Shown: positions 8,203-16,452 of the stretch, one piece after another
Layout: each line of letters opens with the position of its first letter
Numbering within the stretch: position 1 is the first letter of the stretch
The notes under the pieces: model-generated
The model's database searches: none
What the model was told of the DNA's origin: nothing
The model's input: the letters and a program-made list of their open reading frames with translations, nothing else
Assembly (NCBI RefSeq): GCF_005765165.1
Contig: NZ_VCIW01000004.1
Location: 276,542 to 340,541 of the forward strand
Direction of reading: 5' to 3'
From: Paenibacillus antri
GTDB lineage: Bacteria; Bacillota; Bacilli; Paenibacillales; YIM-B00363
Length of the DNA: 64,000 nt
Position numbers and translations under genes: made by a program

Positions 8203-9250
8203 ATGTGGAGCAAGCTTGGGAGAAGAGCCGCGCTTTCCTGCTTGGCGATTGCCCTGATGTTGTCTCTAACGCCGTTTCATGCTTCGAATACCGTTGTACA
8301 GGCGTCGACCGCGAATCTCATCCATGAGGATTTCAGTGTCGACGCGTCGCGCTTCGCGGCGGTCAGCGGAGGGACTTGGTCCGTCTCGGGCGGCAGGTAC
8401 GCGTTAACGTCGGCCGCGAACGGCGTCCCGCTAGGGAATGTAAGCGTACACCAGACGGAGGTCGAGGGGGACTTTACGCTTTCGGCGCTCGGTCATGTCG
8501 CGGACGCGACCGCTTACGACGACTTCGCGATCGTCTTCGGCTATCAGGACGCCAATAACTATTACTACGTTTCGTTCAATGAATTCAACGACGCATCCAC
8601 GCACGGCATATTCAAAGTCGCGGCCGGCACGAAGACGGAGCTGGCCGACCTCGGCGCCGTCATCGCCGCGGGGACGGACTACGGGATTGAAATCGAGCGA
8701 GCAGGGAGCGACATTGCGGTCTATCTCGACGGCACGTTGCGAGCGTTGGTTTCTGACACTGGAGCGCGTTACGGCCATCGGCGGCAGACACAATTATTCA
8801 TTCGGCCGGTTTTACAGCGCCGGCAACGTCATATTCAACAGCGTCGGCAAGGATAGCAAACATGGTCCTTCGGATTTCCATATGTTTCTAAGCCCGGCCA
8901 ACTTGATCGACGGCATGCATTTCGACGGGGATTACTTCGAGACGATGTACCGGCCTTGGGGAGATCCGATCCACGGACACACCTCGACGCAGACGGCCTT
9001 CTGGAATATAAGGGGGGACGCATACTACAACGATCGCTACTTCATCGTCGATTCGAGACAGTATCAGTACGGTTATGTGATCGGTACGAGCGGCCTTGCG
9101 AGCAAGATTCAGACGACGCCGACGGACGGCTGGTGGGAGTGGCATACGGATACGGCGCCGGAGGACTTCTACGAAGGCGTCGGCCAAGGGAAGGGATTGC
9201 AGCCGCAGTCTCTGTATCTCGATCAGAAGAGCAGAAGGCTCGGCGAGTAA
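8203..9250 (+). pseudogene. Secreted pectate-lyase-like beta-helix protein, inactivated by internal deletion
   Basis: The start (GGAGGAAATTCAT before ATG) leads into a signal peptide and an N-terminal domain closely similar to that of the 828-residue protein at 11847. At about 8750-8762 the frame breaks. From there a different frame continues with LERVTAIGGRHNYSFGRF and matches the last 160 or so residues of that paralogue nearly residue for residue, to a common end at 9250. Relative to the paralogue about 1.4 kb of coding sequence, including most of the beta-helix, is missing, and the junction is out of frame. So this is an old tandem duplicate that lost its catalytic core. Its promoter motif and terminator are still intact. 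Confidence 0.88.
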
Positions 9251-9263
9251 AGAAGCGTTAATT

Positions 9264-9288
9264 AAAAGTGCCCTCAGGGGCACTTTTT
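9264..9288 (+). terminator. Terminator after the deleted beta-helix gene
   Basis: GTGCCC-tcag-GGGCAC stem, flanked by AAAA and followed by TTTTT. Confidence 0.85.
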
Positions 9289-9381
9289 CCCTCGTTCATC
9301 CGGGGCTTCGCATCTTGTCGTAGTTTCCATCCAATGGTAAAATGAACCCACTCCAGAGGACATGAGGTTCGGAGGGATTCT

Positions 9382-11625
9382 ATGAAAAATAACTGGTTTA
9401 ACCGACTTTTGCTTTCTTACTTACCGGTGTTTTTCATCGTCATCGCAGTCTTGATCGTCACCTTCTTCTTTACCGTCAGCGAGCTGGTCAAGCGCCAAGC
9501 GGAGCAGTCGAGCCGGGTGTTTTCCCAGAACATCCAGCAGACGGTTAACGATGCCTTGTTTTCGATAGACTTGATGCTTCGTAAGGAGCTGGAGAACAAC
9601 GCAAAGATCAGGCAGTACTTCGCCGACGACATCCCGCTATCGAATCATTTCCAAATGTACGAGGTCATTCGCGAGTTGGATCACTTGAAGCTCATGCAGC
9701 CGATCATCGACAACATCTATTTGTACCGTAAGAGCGATGATCTTGTGTTGGGCACGCCGACCGTTCCGCTGGAGCAATTCGCCGATCGAGAATTTCTTAA
9801 AGCTTACATCGATCAGCCGGTTCCCTTCTCATGGACCAATGTCAGAAGCTTCAAACTCATGGAAACCGCGGACACGAGCACGAACGTCGTTACCTTGGTT
9901 CGGAAGGTGCCGTTGCTGACGGGGGAACTAGGGATCGCGGTCGTGAACGTCAAAGTGCAAACCTTGGCGCTCATGCTGGAGCCGATGCTTCGCTCGAATT
10001 TGAATTACACGATTCTTCTTGACGGTGTGGGGCAGACCGTATTCACGACGGAAGCCTCCCAGGGAGGAACGACTCACGCTCAGGTAGCCTTCTCTTCCGT
10101 TGTATCCGAATATACGAATTGGGAAGTCAGAAGCGGACTGCGGGACGGCTTCCTGTTTCAGTTCGTCTCGACTTTGGGATATATTTGGGTTGGCGTCGGG
10201 CTTATCACGGTCGCGGCGGGAACGATATGGCTTCTTTATGTGTCTCGAAGGAATTATAAACCGATCGAATCCTTGATGCATCGGTTGAACGACTATCTTG
10301 GGCAACGAAGCTCGCATCTTCTGAAGGGCGCCGACGCATTCAGCCTGATCGGATCGGCGATCGATGAATTGATCGAGGAGTCCAGCCTATTCGCGAAACA
10401 ACAGAAGCAAAGCCAAACGTATCGGAGACGCGTCCTGATTCGCGAGCTCATCGAAGGCCGCGGCAACGTTAATAAAGAAGAATGGCTGGAAGCGTCGAAG
10501 GCGTTGCTCGGCGCGGAGCGGAACATTGCGGAAATTCGAGTCGTCGTGATCGAGATGGATAAATACCAAGAGTTTATTAAGGGATACTCCGACCGCGATC
10601 AGTATTTGCTGAAGTTCGTACTCAGCCGAGTCATGGAGGAAGCGGCAAGCCAGCTCGGAATGGTCGTGTGGAGCGATTGGAATCGTCCGGAGCAGCTCTC
10701 CGTCCTGTTGTTTCTTGAACAACCGCAGCCCCAATCGGTCTATGTCGACCTGTGCGAGACCGTTCGAGCGTGGGTTGACGAGCATGTCGACTACACGGTG
10801 ACGATCGGTATCGGCTCCACCGCGGAGCGGCTCGGCGATGTCGTTCAGAGCCATCAAGAAGCCGTAGAGGCGCTAAACTATAAGTCGACGCTTGGCAACA
10901 ACAAGGTAATCGGCTATTGGGACATCTGGTCGCGGCCGCACGGGGAAACCTTCGATCAGCTGCAGAAGATCCGCGCCCTCTCTCAATCGTTCCGCATGGG
11001 GGAGCGAAAGTGGGAACAGGAGCTGAATTCGTTATTTCGCGACCTGAAGTCAGGGGTATGGTCGCGCGACGAGATCGCGGATTTGATGAACTTCTTGCAG
11101 TTTAATCTGTATCGCGAAATCGTCGAGTTCTCAAGCGACCTGCAGGAGGATTGGCAGGAGTCGATTCAGCCGCAACTGATCGCGGCCGTCTCCGGTTTCG
11201 AATCGCTCGATGAGCTGCATGCCCGCTTCGAGATGCTTCTTCGGGAGACGGCAACGAAGATCAACGGCGTGCGCGAACGAAGGGGCAATCAACCGATGAT
11301 CGATTCGATCAAAGCTTTCGTCGACGAGAATTATCATGACCCCTCCTTGTCGCTGCAGCAGCTGGGGGATGTATTTCAGTACAGCCCGGCCCACTTAAGC
11401 ACCATGTTTAAGGAAGAAATCGGCGAGAAGTTTATCGATTACTTGGTTAAGATTCGGATTCGCGAAGCGCGCAGGCTGCTTGAAGGTTCGGCGGATCCCG
11501 TGCAAGTGATCGCCGCTAAGGTAGGGTACTTGCATTCTATTTCTTTCATTCGCGTATTCAAGAAGCTGGTAGGCAAGACGCCGGGCGATTATCGCAAGGA
11601 GCTGCTGATCGCCTCGAGCCAATAA
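9382..11625 (+). CDS. Membrane-anchored AraC-family regulator (YtdP type)
   Basis: A 747-residue protein with one membrane helix near residues 8-33, an extracellular sensor-like region to about 250, a second helix near 260-285, a cytoplasmic middle region and a C-terminal double helix-turn-helix AraC domain from about 645 (SLSLQQLGDVFQYSPAHLS ... GKTPGDYRKELL). Regulators of this layout sense outside carbohydrate and switch on nearby utilisation genes; there is no receiver or kinase domain. The start has CGGAGGGATTCT before ATG. It lies between two paralogous beta-helix genes and ahead of the transporter, and is a paralogue of the regulator at 51508. Its probable operators are the TCTA elements 23 bp before the -35 boxes of the neighbouring units. 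Confidence 0.9.
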   Translation: MKNNWFNRLLLSYLPVFFIVIAVLIVTFFFTVSELVKRQAEQSSRVFSQNIQQTVNDALFSIDLMLRKELENNAKIRQYFADDIPLSNHFQMYEVIRELDHLKLMQPIIDNIYLYRKSDDLVLGTPTVPLEQFADREFLKAYIDQPVPFSWTNVRSFKLMETADTSTNVVTLVRKVPLLTGELGIAVVNVKVQTLALMLEPMLRSNLNYTILLDGVGQTVFTTEASQGGTTHAQVAFSSVVSEYTNWEVRSGLRDGFLFQFVSTLGYIWVGVGLITVAAGTIWLLYVSRRNYKPIESLMHRLNDYLGQRSSHLLKGADAFSLIGSAIDELIEESSLFAKQQKQSQTYRRRVLIRELIEGRGNVNKEEWLEASKALLGAERNIAEIRVVVIEMDKYQEFIKGYSDRDQYLLKFVLSRVMEEAASQLGMVVWSDWNRPEQLSVLLFLEQPQPQSVYVDLCETVRAWVDEHVDYTVTIGIGSTAERLGDVVQSHQEAVEALNYKSTLGNNKVIGYWDIWSRPHGETFDQLQKIRALSQSFRMGERKWEQELNSLFRDLKSGVWSRDEIADLMNFLQFNLYREIVEFSSDLQEDWQESIQPQLIAAVSGFESLDELHARFEMLLRETATKINGVRERRGNQPMIDSIKAFVDENYHDPSLSLQQLGDVFQYSPAHLSTMFKEEIGEKFIDYLVKIRIREARRLLEGSADPVQVIAAKVGYLHSISFIRVFKKLVGKTPGDYRKELLIASSQ

Positions 11626-11643
11626 CCCGTTTTTCCTCTGCTG

Positions 11644-11671
11644 CCGCCGTCCTTCGGGACGGCGGTTTTTT
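11644..11671 (+). terminator. Terminator after the AraC regulator
   Basis: CCGCCGTCC-TTCG-GGACGGCGG followed by TTTTTT; a textbook UUCG tetraloop terminator. Confidence 0.95.
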
Positions 11672-11717
11672 CGCATTCATTTTCCAAGAAACGATCTATG
11701 CCTTCATGCGCACGAAA

Positions 11718-11770
11718 TCTACGTTCGGAAAATGCGTTTATTGCCGCGTCCGATGAACGGTTCCTATACT
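11718..11770 (+). promoter_or_regulatory. Predicted AraC-dependent promoter of the secreted beta-helix gene
   Basis: TCTACGTTCGGAAA starts exactly 23 bp before TTGCCG (11741-11746), then 18 bp, then TATACT (11765-11770). The -35 and -10 hexamers are identical to those before 14516. Confidence 0.6.
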
Positions 11771-11846
11771 TTACGCAGTGCGGACGGGAGGGACCTGACG
11801 TTTCGTTGCACACCAACTACTCTATCCGAATGGGAGGCAAGCTTAC

Positions 11847-14333
11847 ATGAACAATCGGGTTTGGAGAAAAATCGTTACCTTCAGTATCGCGGGATGTATG
11901 TTGTCGGTTACCGGAATCAGTACGCTATTATCCCACGGGACAACCGTCGCCCAGGCCGAAACCGCCTTTGTCATCGACGAGGATTTCAGCGCGGACGCAA
12001 CGAATTTCACAGTCGTCCGCGGAGGCGATTGGTCCGTCGCTGACGGTCGATATGTGTTGTCTTCGGCGGCCAACGCTACCCCTCTCGGGAATATCAGCGT
12101 GCACAACGTCGCGGTGGACGGAGATTTTACCCTAACCGCGCTCGGAAGCGTGAAGGATCGATCCGCTTACGACGACTTTGCGTTCGTATTCGACTATCAG
12201 GATGAGAGCAATTATTATTATGCTTCGTTCAATGAATACAATGACGCCTCTACGCACGGGATCTTCAAGGTGGAGAACGGAACGAAGACGGAGCTTGCGG
12301 ACTTCGGCACCTTAATCCATGGAAACACGGATTACAACATCGTAATTACGCGTTCCGCAGGCACGATCTCCGTCGTCGTTGATGCCGCGGTATGGGCTTC
12401 CGTACCGGACGAAAGCGTCTTGCCGCCGGGCAAGGTCGGGTTCGGTTCGATCAATAACGACAGCGCTTTCGATACCTTGCAAGTCGCGGCATTGACCTCT
12501 TCGAATGGGAATGGGAATAGCCCGAACAAGCCGGATCCGGAAGACCGATACCCCGGGTTTGCGACTCCGGAAGGCCATTTCCTACACTATCAGTCCTATC
12601 CGGGGTATCCGCATCGATGCCTGGGCCATACGCCGATGAAGACGAACTCGAGCCCCGACAGCGAATCCGAACCTGCACAGCCTCATGAAGAAGCAGCGTC
12701 GACCGGAGAAACCTGGAGAAGCTCGCTGTATCCGGAGAACTGGTACCCCGGCTACAAGAATGCCGACGGGCACTTCGTCCACGACTGGTCCTACGCGGGT
12801 TATCGGCAGGGGGAGCAGGACATCCCCGACACCGTGCCCGGCTGCGTATTCGATGTAACCCATCCGCATTACGGCGCGGATCCCGCCGGCGAGAACGACA
12901 GCACCGCATCCATTCAACGAGCCATCTCCGATGCGGGCCACGCCGGCGGCGGCACCGTGTATCTTCCTGCCGGCACGTATAAGATCTCACTGGAACGATC
13001 GAAAGACCCTTCGGACGCGGTGCTGTTCATCGAGCATAGCGGGGTTGTGCTGCGCGGCGCGGGCGTAGGGGAAACCCGCCTGCTTAATACGACGAGCGCG
13101 GGCATGAGGTTTAAAGATGTCATTCAAGTCGCCCCCGAGAGCGGACCTCATTGGGCCGTTACGGACCGCAACCAGCGAAATAACGCGATCTATTGGGAAA
13201 CCAAGAGGCTCTTGACGCAAGACGTGCCCGAGATGTCGACCGTGATTCACGTCGACGACGTTAGCGGGTATCAGGTAGGCGATGATATCTTTATCGGGTT
13301 CGAGTTGACCGACGCTTGGATCGCCGAGCACGGTCTGACGGGCGTATGGGATTCCGCGAACATGACGACTTACGGCGTGGCTGACGAGACGGGCGGCATG
13401 TTCAGCAGAACGATTACGGCGATCGATCCCGCGAATGATACGATCGCGATCGATATTCCGACCCGTTACTGGCTGAAGTCGAGAGACAAGGCGATGGTAT
13501 GGAAGCATCAGCTTCCGTTCATTCGCGAGGTGGGCATCGAAGACATCAGCATGGGGAGCGCGATCGAGGGCGGAACGACGACCTCGATCGGATCGGGCAC
13601 GTACGGTTACAATATCATGAATGCTCACAATATTACCTTCCAATATGTAAAGGACGGCTGGGTCAGGAGAGTGGAATCCTACAACGCCGGCAACCCGCAT
13701 GGGCTCGAGCTGCTGTCTAACGGCATAAAACTCAACATGAGCCGGAACGTTACGGTTCAGGACACGACCTTCCGAAACGCACAGCATCTAGGCGATGGCG
13801 GGAACGGCTATTTGTATACTCTCTCGGGCAACGATAATTTGCTGGAACGAGCGACCGCGATCGGCGGAAGACATAATTATACGTTCGGGCGATTCTTTAG
13901 CACCGGCAACGTCATCTTTAACAGCGTCGGCCAGGATAGCGCGCACGGCCCTTCGGATTTCCACATGTTCTTAAGCGCCGCGAACTTGATCGACAGTATG
14001 AGGTTCGACGGCGATTATTTCGAAGCCATGTACAGACCTTGGGGAGACCCGATACACGGACATACTTCGAGCCAGACCACCTTCTGGAATACGTATGGGG
14101 AATCGTATTTCCGGGATCGGCCATTCATTATCGACTCTAGACAGTACGGGTACGGTTATGTCGTTGGAACCAGCGGTCCCGCCAGCGCGATTCAGACGAC
14201 GCCGACGGTCGGATGGTGGGAGTGGCATACGGATACGGCGCCGGAAGACATCGCCGAAGGGGAAGGCTTGGGCGAGACGCTCGCCCCGCAATCCCTGTAC
14301 CTGGATCAGAAAGCAAGAAGACTAGGAAATTAA
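11847..14333 (+). CDS. Secreted pectate-lyase-superfamily beta-helix protein with N-terminal binding domain
   Basis: An 828-residue exported protein. A signal peptide of about 36 residues ends near AQA. A concanavalin-like or DUF1080-like domain follows (about 40-215; FVFDYQDESNYYYASFNEYND). Next is a linker holding two copies of a YPG..(8).GHF.H..SY.GY repeat (from residues 234 and 299), then from about 336 a Pectate_lyase_3-type fold opening with HPHYGADPAGENDSTASIQ and GGGTVYLPAGTY. The beta-helix rungs run nearly to the end. It probably degrades a plant or microbial polysaccharide outside the cell; lyase versus hydrolase chemistry cannot be told from sequence alone. The start follows ATGGGAGGCAAGCTTAC. 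It has its own promoter motif and terminator, and is paralogous to the deleted gene at 8203. Confidence 0.88.
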   Translation: MNNRVWRKIVTFSIAGCMLSVTGISTLLSHGTTVAQAETAFVIDEDFSADATNFTVVRGGDWSVADGRYVLSSAANATPLGNISVHNVAVDGDFTLTALGSVKDRSAYDDFAFVFDYQDESNYYYASFNEYNDASTHGIFKVENGTKTELADFGTLIHGNTDYNIVITRSAGTISVVVDAAVWASVPDESVLPPGKVGFGSINNDSAFDTLQVAALTSSNGNGNSPNKPDPEDRYPGFATPEGHFLHYQSYPGYPHRCLGHTPMKTNSSPDSESEPAQPHEEAASTGETWRSSLYPENWYPGYKNADGHFVHDWSYAGYRQGEQDIPDTVPGCVFDVTHPHYGADPAGENDSTASIQRAISDAGHAGGGTVYLPAGTYKISLERSKDPSDAVLFIEHSGVVLRGAGVGETRLLNTTSAGMRFKDVIQVAPESGPHWAVTDRNQRNNAIYWETKRLLTQDVPEMSTVIHVDDVSGYQVGDDIFIGFELTDAWIAEHGLTGVWDSANMTTYGVADETGGMFSRTITAIDPANDTIAIDIPTRYWLKSRDKAMVWKHQLPFIREVGIEDISMGSAIEGGTTTSIGSGTYGYNIMNAHNITFQYVKDGWVRRVESYNAGNPHGLELLSNGIKLNMSRNVTVQDTTFRNAQHLGDGGNGYLYTLSGNDNLLERATAIGGRHNYTFGRFFSTGNVIFNSVGQDSAHGPSDFHMFLSAANLIDSMRFDGDYFEAMYRPWGDPIHGHTSSQTTFWNTYGESYFRDRPFIIDSRQYGYGYVVGTSGPASAIQTTPTVGWWEWHTDTAPEDIAEGEGLGETLAPQSLYLDQKARRLGN

Positions 14334-14340
14334 TGGGGTG

Positions 14341-14376
14341 AAAATGGCTGAGCGGAGGGGGACGCTCAGCCATTTT
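14341..14376 (+). terminator. Terminator after the secreted beta-helix gene
   Basis: AAAATGGCTGAGCG pairs perfectly with CGCTCAGCCATTTT over an 8-nt loop; the AAAA/TTTT ends make it potentially bidirectional. Confidence 0.85.
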
Positions 14377-14393
14377 CCGTCTCCGACGCCTCG

Positions 14394-14489
14394 TCTATGA
14401 TCCGAATATCGATTCACCGGCCGAATCGCCTCCCTATCTATGATCGAAATTCATGCATATTGCCGCTCCGAGGAGGGCGGGATTATACT
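14394..14489 (+). promoter_or_regulatory. Predicted AraC-dependent promoter of transporter operon 1, with two direct repeats
   Basis: TCTATGATCCGAAT (14394) and TCTATGATCGAAAT (14437) are direct repeats 43 bp apart, about four helical turns. The nearer one begins 23 bp before TTGCCG (14460-14465), which is followed by 18 bp and TATACT (14484-14489). It reads as a two-site AraC operator abutting a promoter. Confidence 0.65.
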
Positions 14490-14515
14490 CGGCTCAAACG
14501 GAAGGAGAGATCAAC

Positions 14516-15454
14516 GTGCAGACGGTCGCCAAAGCGGCAAAGTTTCCATTGTCAAAGGAGAAGAGAAAGCGGATTCGAAGAAACATCCCTCTCTATTTGA
14601 TGTTCATTCCCGTATTGCTCTTCTTCGCGGTGTTCAAATACGGACCCATGGGCGGATTGATCATCGCCTTCAAAGATTTTAATTTATTCGACGGCGTCTT
14701 CGGCAGTCCATGGGTAGGGTTCGCGAATTTCGAGACGGTCTTTAGTAATCCGCAGACGAGTCAAATTATCCGCAACACGCTGGTGCTCAGCTTGCTTAAG
14801 ATCGTTGCGGGCTTCCCGTTCCCGATCTTGATTGCGCTCATGCTGAACGAGGTTCGACGGCTAACCGTTAAGAAAATTGTACAAACGGCCGTCTTTCTGC
14901 CGTATTTCTTGAATTGGGTCATCGTCGGCGGCATCGTCGTCACGATGTTCGCGACCGACACCGGAATGGTGAACCGCTTGCTTGAAATGACGTTCGGCGT
15001 ATCGTATTCCTTCTTATACGAACAGAACACTTGGGTATCCATCTTTCTGCTTTCGGATGTGTGGAAGAATGCCGGCTTCGGCGCCATTATCTACCTTGCG
15101 GCGTTAGCCGCGATCGATCCCGCCTTGTACGAAGCAGCCGCCATGGACGGGGCCGGGAAATTCAGGCAAGCGTGGCATATCTCGCTGCCGGGTATTCGCT
15201 CCATCATGATTTTGATTTTCATCTTGTCGATGGGGAGCGTCATGGAAGTCGGGTTCGATCATGTCTGGGTGCTGCGAAATCCTGTGGTGTCCGATATCGC
15301 CCAGGTCATTAGTACGTACGTCTACGAATTCGGACTGCGCGGCGGATATTTGGGACTATCGACGGCGATCGGATTATTCGAATCGCTTGTCGGCTTCATG
15401 CTGGTGCTTATGGCGAATTGGATCGCCAAGCGATTCGGAGAAGAAATTTGGTAG
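14516..15454 (+). CDS. Carbohydrate ABC transporter permease, LplB type
   Basis: A 312-residue inner-membrane permease with about six hydrophobic helices and the binding-protein-dependent EAA loop (YEAAAMDGAGKFRQAWHISLPGI) that docks the ATPase. The start is GTG at 14516, chosen because GGAAGGAGAG lies just upstream; the longer in-frame ATG would run through the promoter. It begins the import operon with a second permease and a binding lipoprotein. As usual for this class in Firmicutes, no ATPase gene lies in the cluster, so a shared MsmX-type ATPase is expected. Confidence 0.92.
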   Translation: MQTVAKAAKFPLSKEKRKRIRRNIPLYLMFIPVLLFFAVFKYGPMGGLIIAFKDFNLFDGVFGSPWVGFANFETVFSNPQTSQIIRNTLVLSLLKIVAGFPFPILIALMLNEVRRLTVKKIVQTAVFLPYFLNWVIVGGIVVTMFATDTGMVNRLLEMTFGVSYSFLYEQNTWVSIFLLSDVWKNAGFGAIIYLAALAAIDPALYEAAAMDGAGKFRQAWHISLPGIRSIMILIFILSMGSVMEVGFDHVWVLRNPVVSDIAQVISTYVYEFGLRGGYLGLSTAIGLFESLVGFMLVLMANWIAKRFGEEIW

Positions 15455-15470
15455 GGAGGAGAGGCGTCGC

Positions 15471-16361
15471 ATGAGAACTTCCATGCAAGACAAGGCATTC
15501 TATTTTTTGAATTACTCGCTCTTATTCGTGGCGGCCTTGACCAGCGTCCTTCCGGTCATTCACATTGCCGCAATATCCCTAAGCGGCGAAAGCGCGATCA
15601 TGTCCGGCTTCGTCGGGTTATGGCCCGTAGATATCAATTGGCAATCCTATGCCTACTTGATGAAAGGCACCAAGATTATGTCTTCCTTCTGGAACAGCGT
15701 ACAAATAACGTTGATCGGGACGGGGTTAAGCCTGATTTTCACGATCTTGGGCGCTTATCCGTTAACACGCGCCTATATGATCGGACGCCGATTCTTTATG
15801 CTGGCGATCATGTTTACGATGATCTTCGGGGGAGGACTCATCCCTACGTATCTTGTGGTTAAGAGCGTTGGTTTAATAGACTCCTACTGGGCGTTGTGGG
15901 CGCTGTCGTTAATCAGTCCATGGAATCTGTTGATCATGGTCGGATTCCTGCGTCAGATCCCTACGGAGCTTGAGGACGCCGCCCACATTGACGGCTGCGG
16001 CGATATGCGATTGCTCTTCTCGGTCATTCTGCCGCTCTCCTTGCCGGTCATGGCGACCTTGGCCGTATTTTACGGCGTGTCCTACTGGAACAGCTTCATG
16101 AGCGTGCTGATTTATATTAACGACCCGGCCAAATTCAATCTCTCCGTATTCGTCAATGAAATCGTACGTCAGTTGGACGTATCCGTAGCGTCTTCCACGG
16201 ATGCCATCCTGCAGTTGAATTCCATGCAATCTACATTGCTTACCGCCGAATCGGTGAAAGCGGCCAGCATCTTCATTATGATCGTACCGATGCTCGTCGT
16301 ATATCCTTTCCTGCAGAAGTATTTCGTGAAGGGCGCATTGGTCGGTTCGATTAAAGGGTAA
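15471..16361 (+). CDS. Carbohydrate ABC transporter permease, LplC/YtcP type
   Basis: A 296-residue partner permease with about six membrane helices and the EAA loop LEDAAHIDGCGDMRLLFSVILPLSLP near the middle. It ends in LQKYFVKGALVGSIKG, the standard tail of the LplC class. The ATG at 15471 follows GGGAGGAGAGG; more upstream in-frame starts lie inside the LplB-type gene. It is separated from that gene by 16 bp and should form the membrane channel with it. Confidence 0.92.
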   Translation: MRTSMQDKAFYFLNYSLLFVAALTSVLPVIHIAAISLSGESAIMSGFVGLWPVDINWQSYAYLMKGTKIMSSFWNSVQITLIGTGLSLIFTILGAYPLTRAYMIGRRFFMLAIMFTMIFGGGLIPTYLVVKSVGLIDSYWALWALSLISPWNLLIMVGFLRQIPTELEDAAHIDGCGDMRLLFSVILPLSLPVMATLAVFYGVSYWNSFMSVLIYINDPAKFNLSVFVNEIVRQLDVSVASSTDAILQLNSMQSTLLTAESVKAASIFIMIVPMLVVYPFLQKYFVKGALVGSIKG

Positions 16362-16452
16362 TCGGAAAGCTTGAGAGGGGGAATGCGGAGCTCGAAGGAT
16401 TGTCAACTTCAGCCAGTCGGTTCATCGTATAATAAATCCATGGAGGGATTAC

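Noticed and set aside
16400-16433. TTGTCA...TATAAT as a promoter before binding-protein gene 1
   Set aside because: The hexamers are 22 bp apart, too far for a normal sigma-A promoter; the gene probably rides on the upstream operon.
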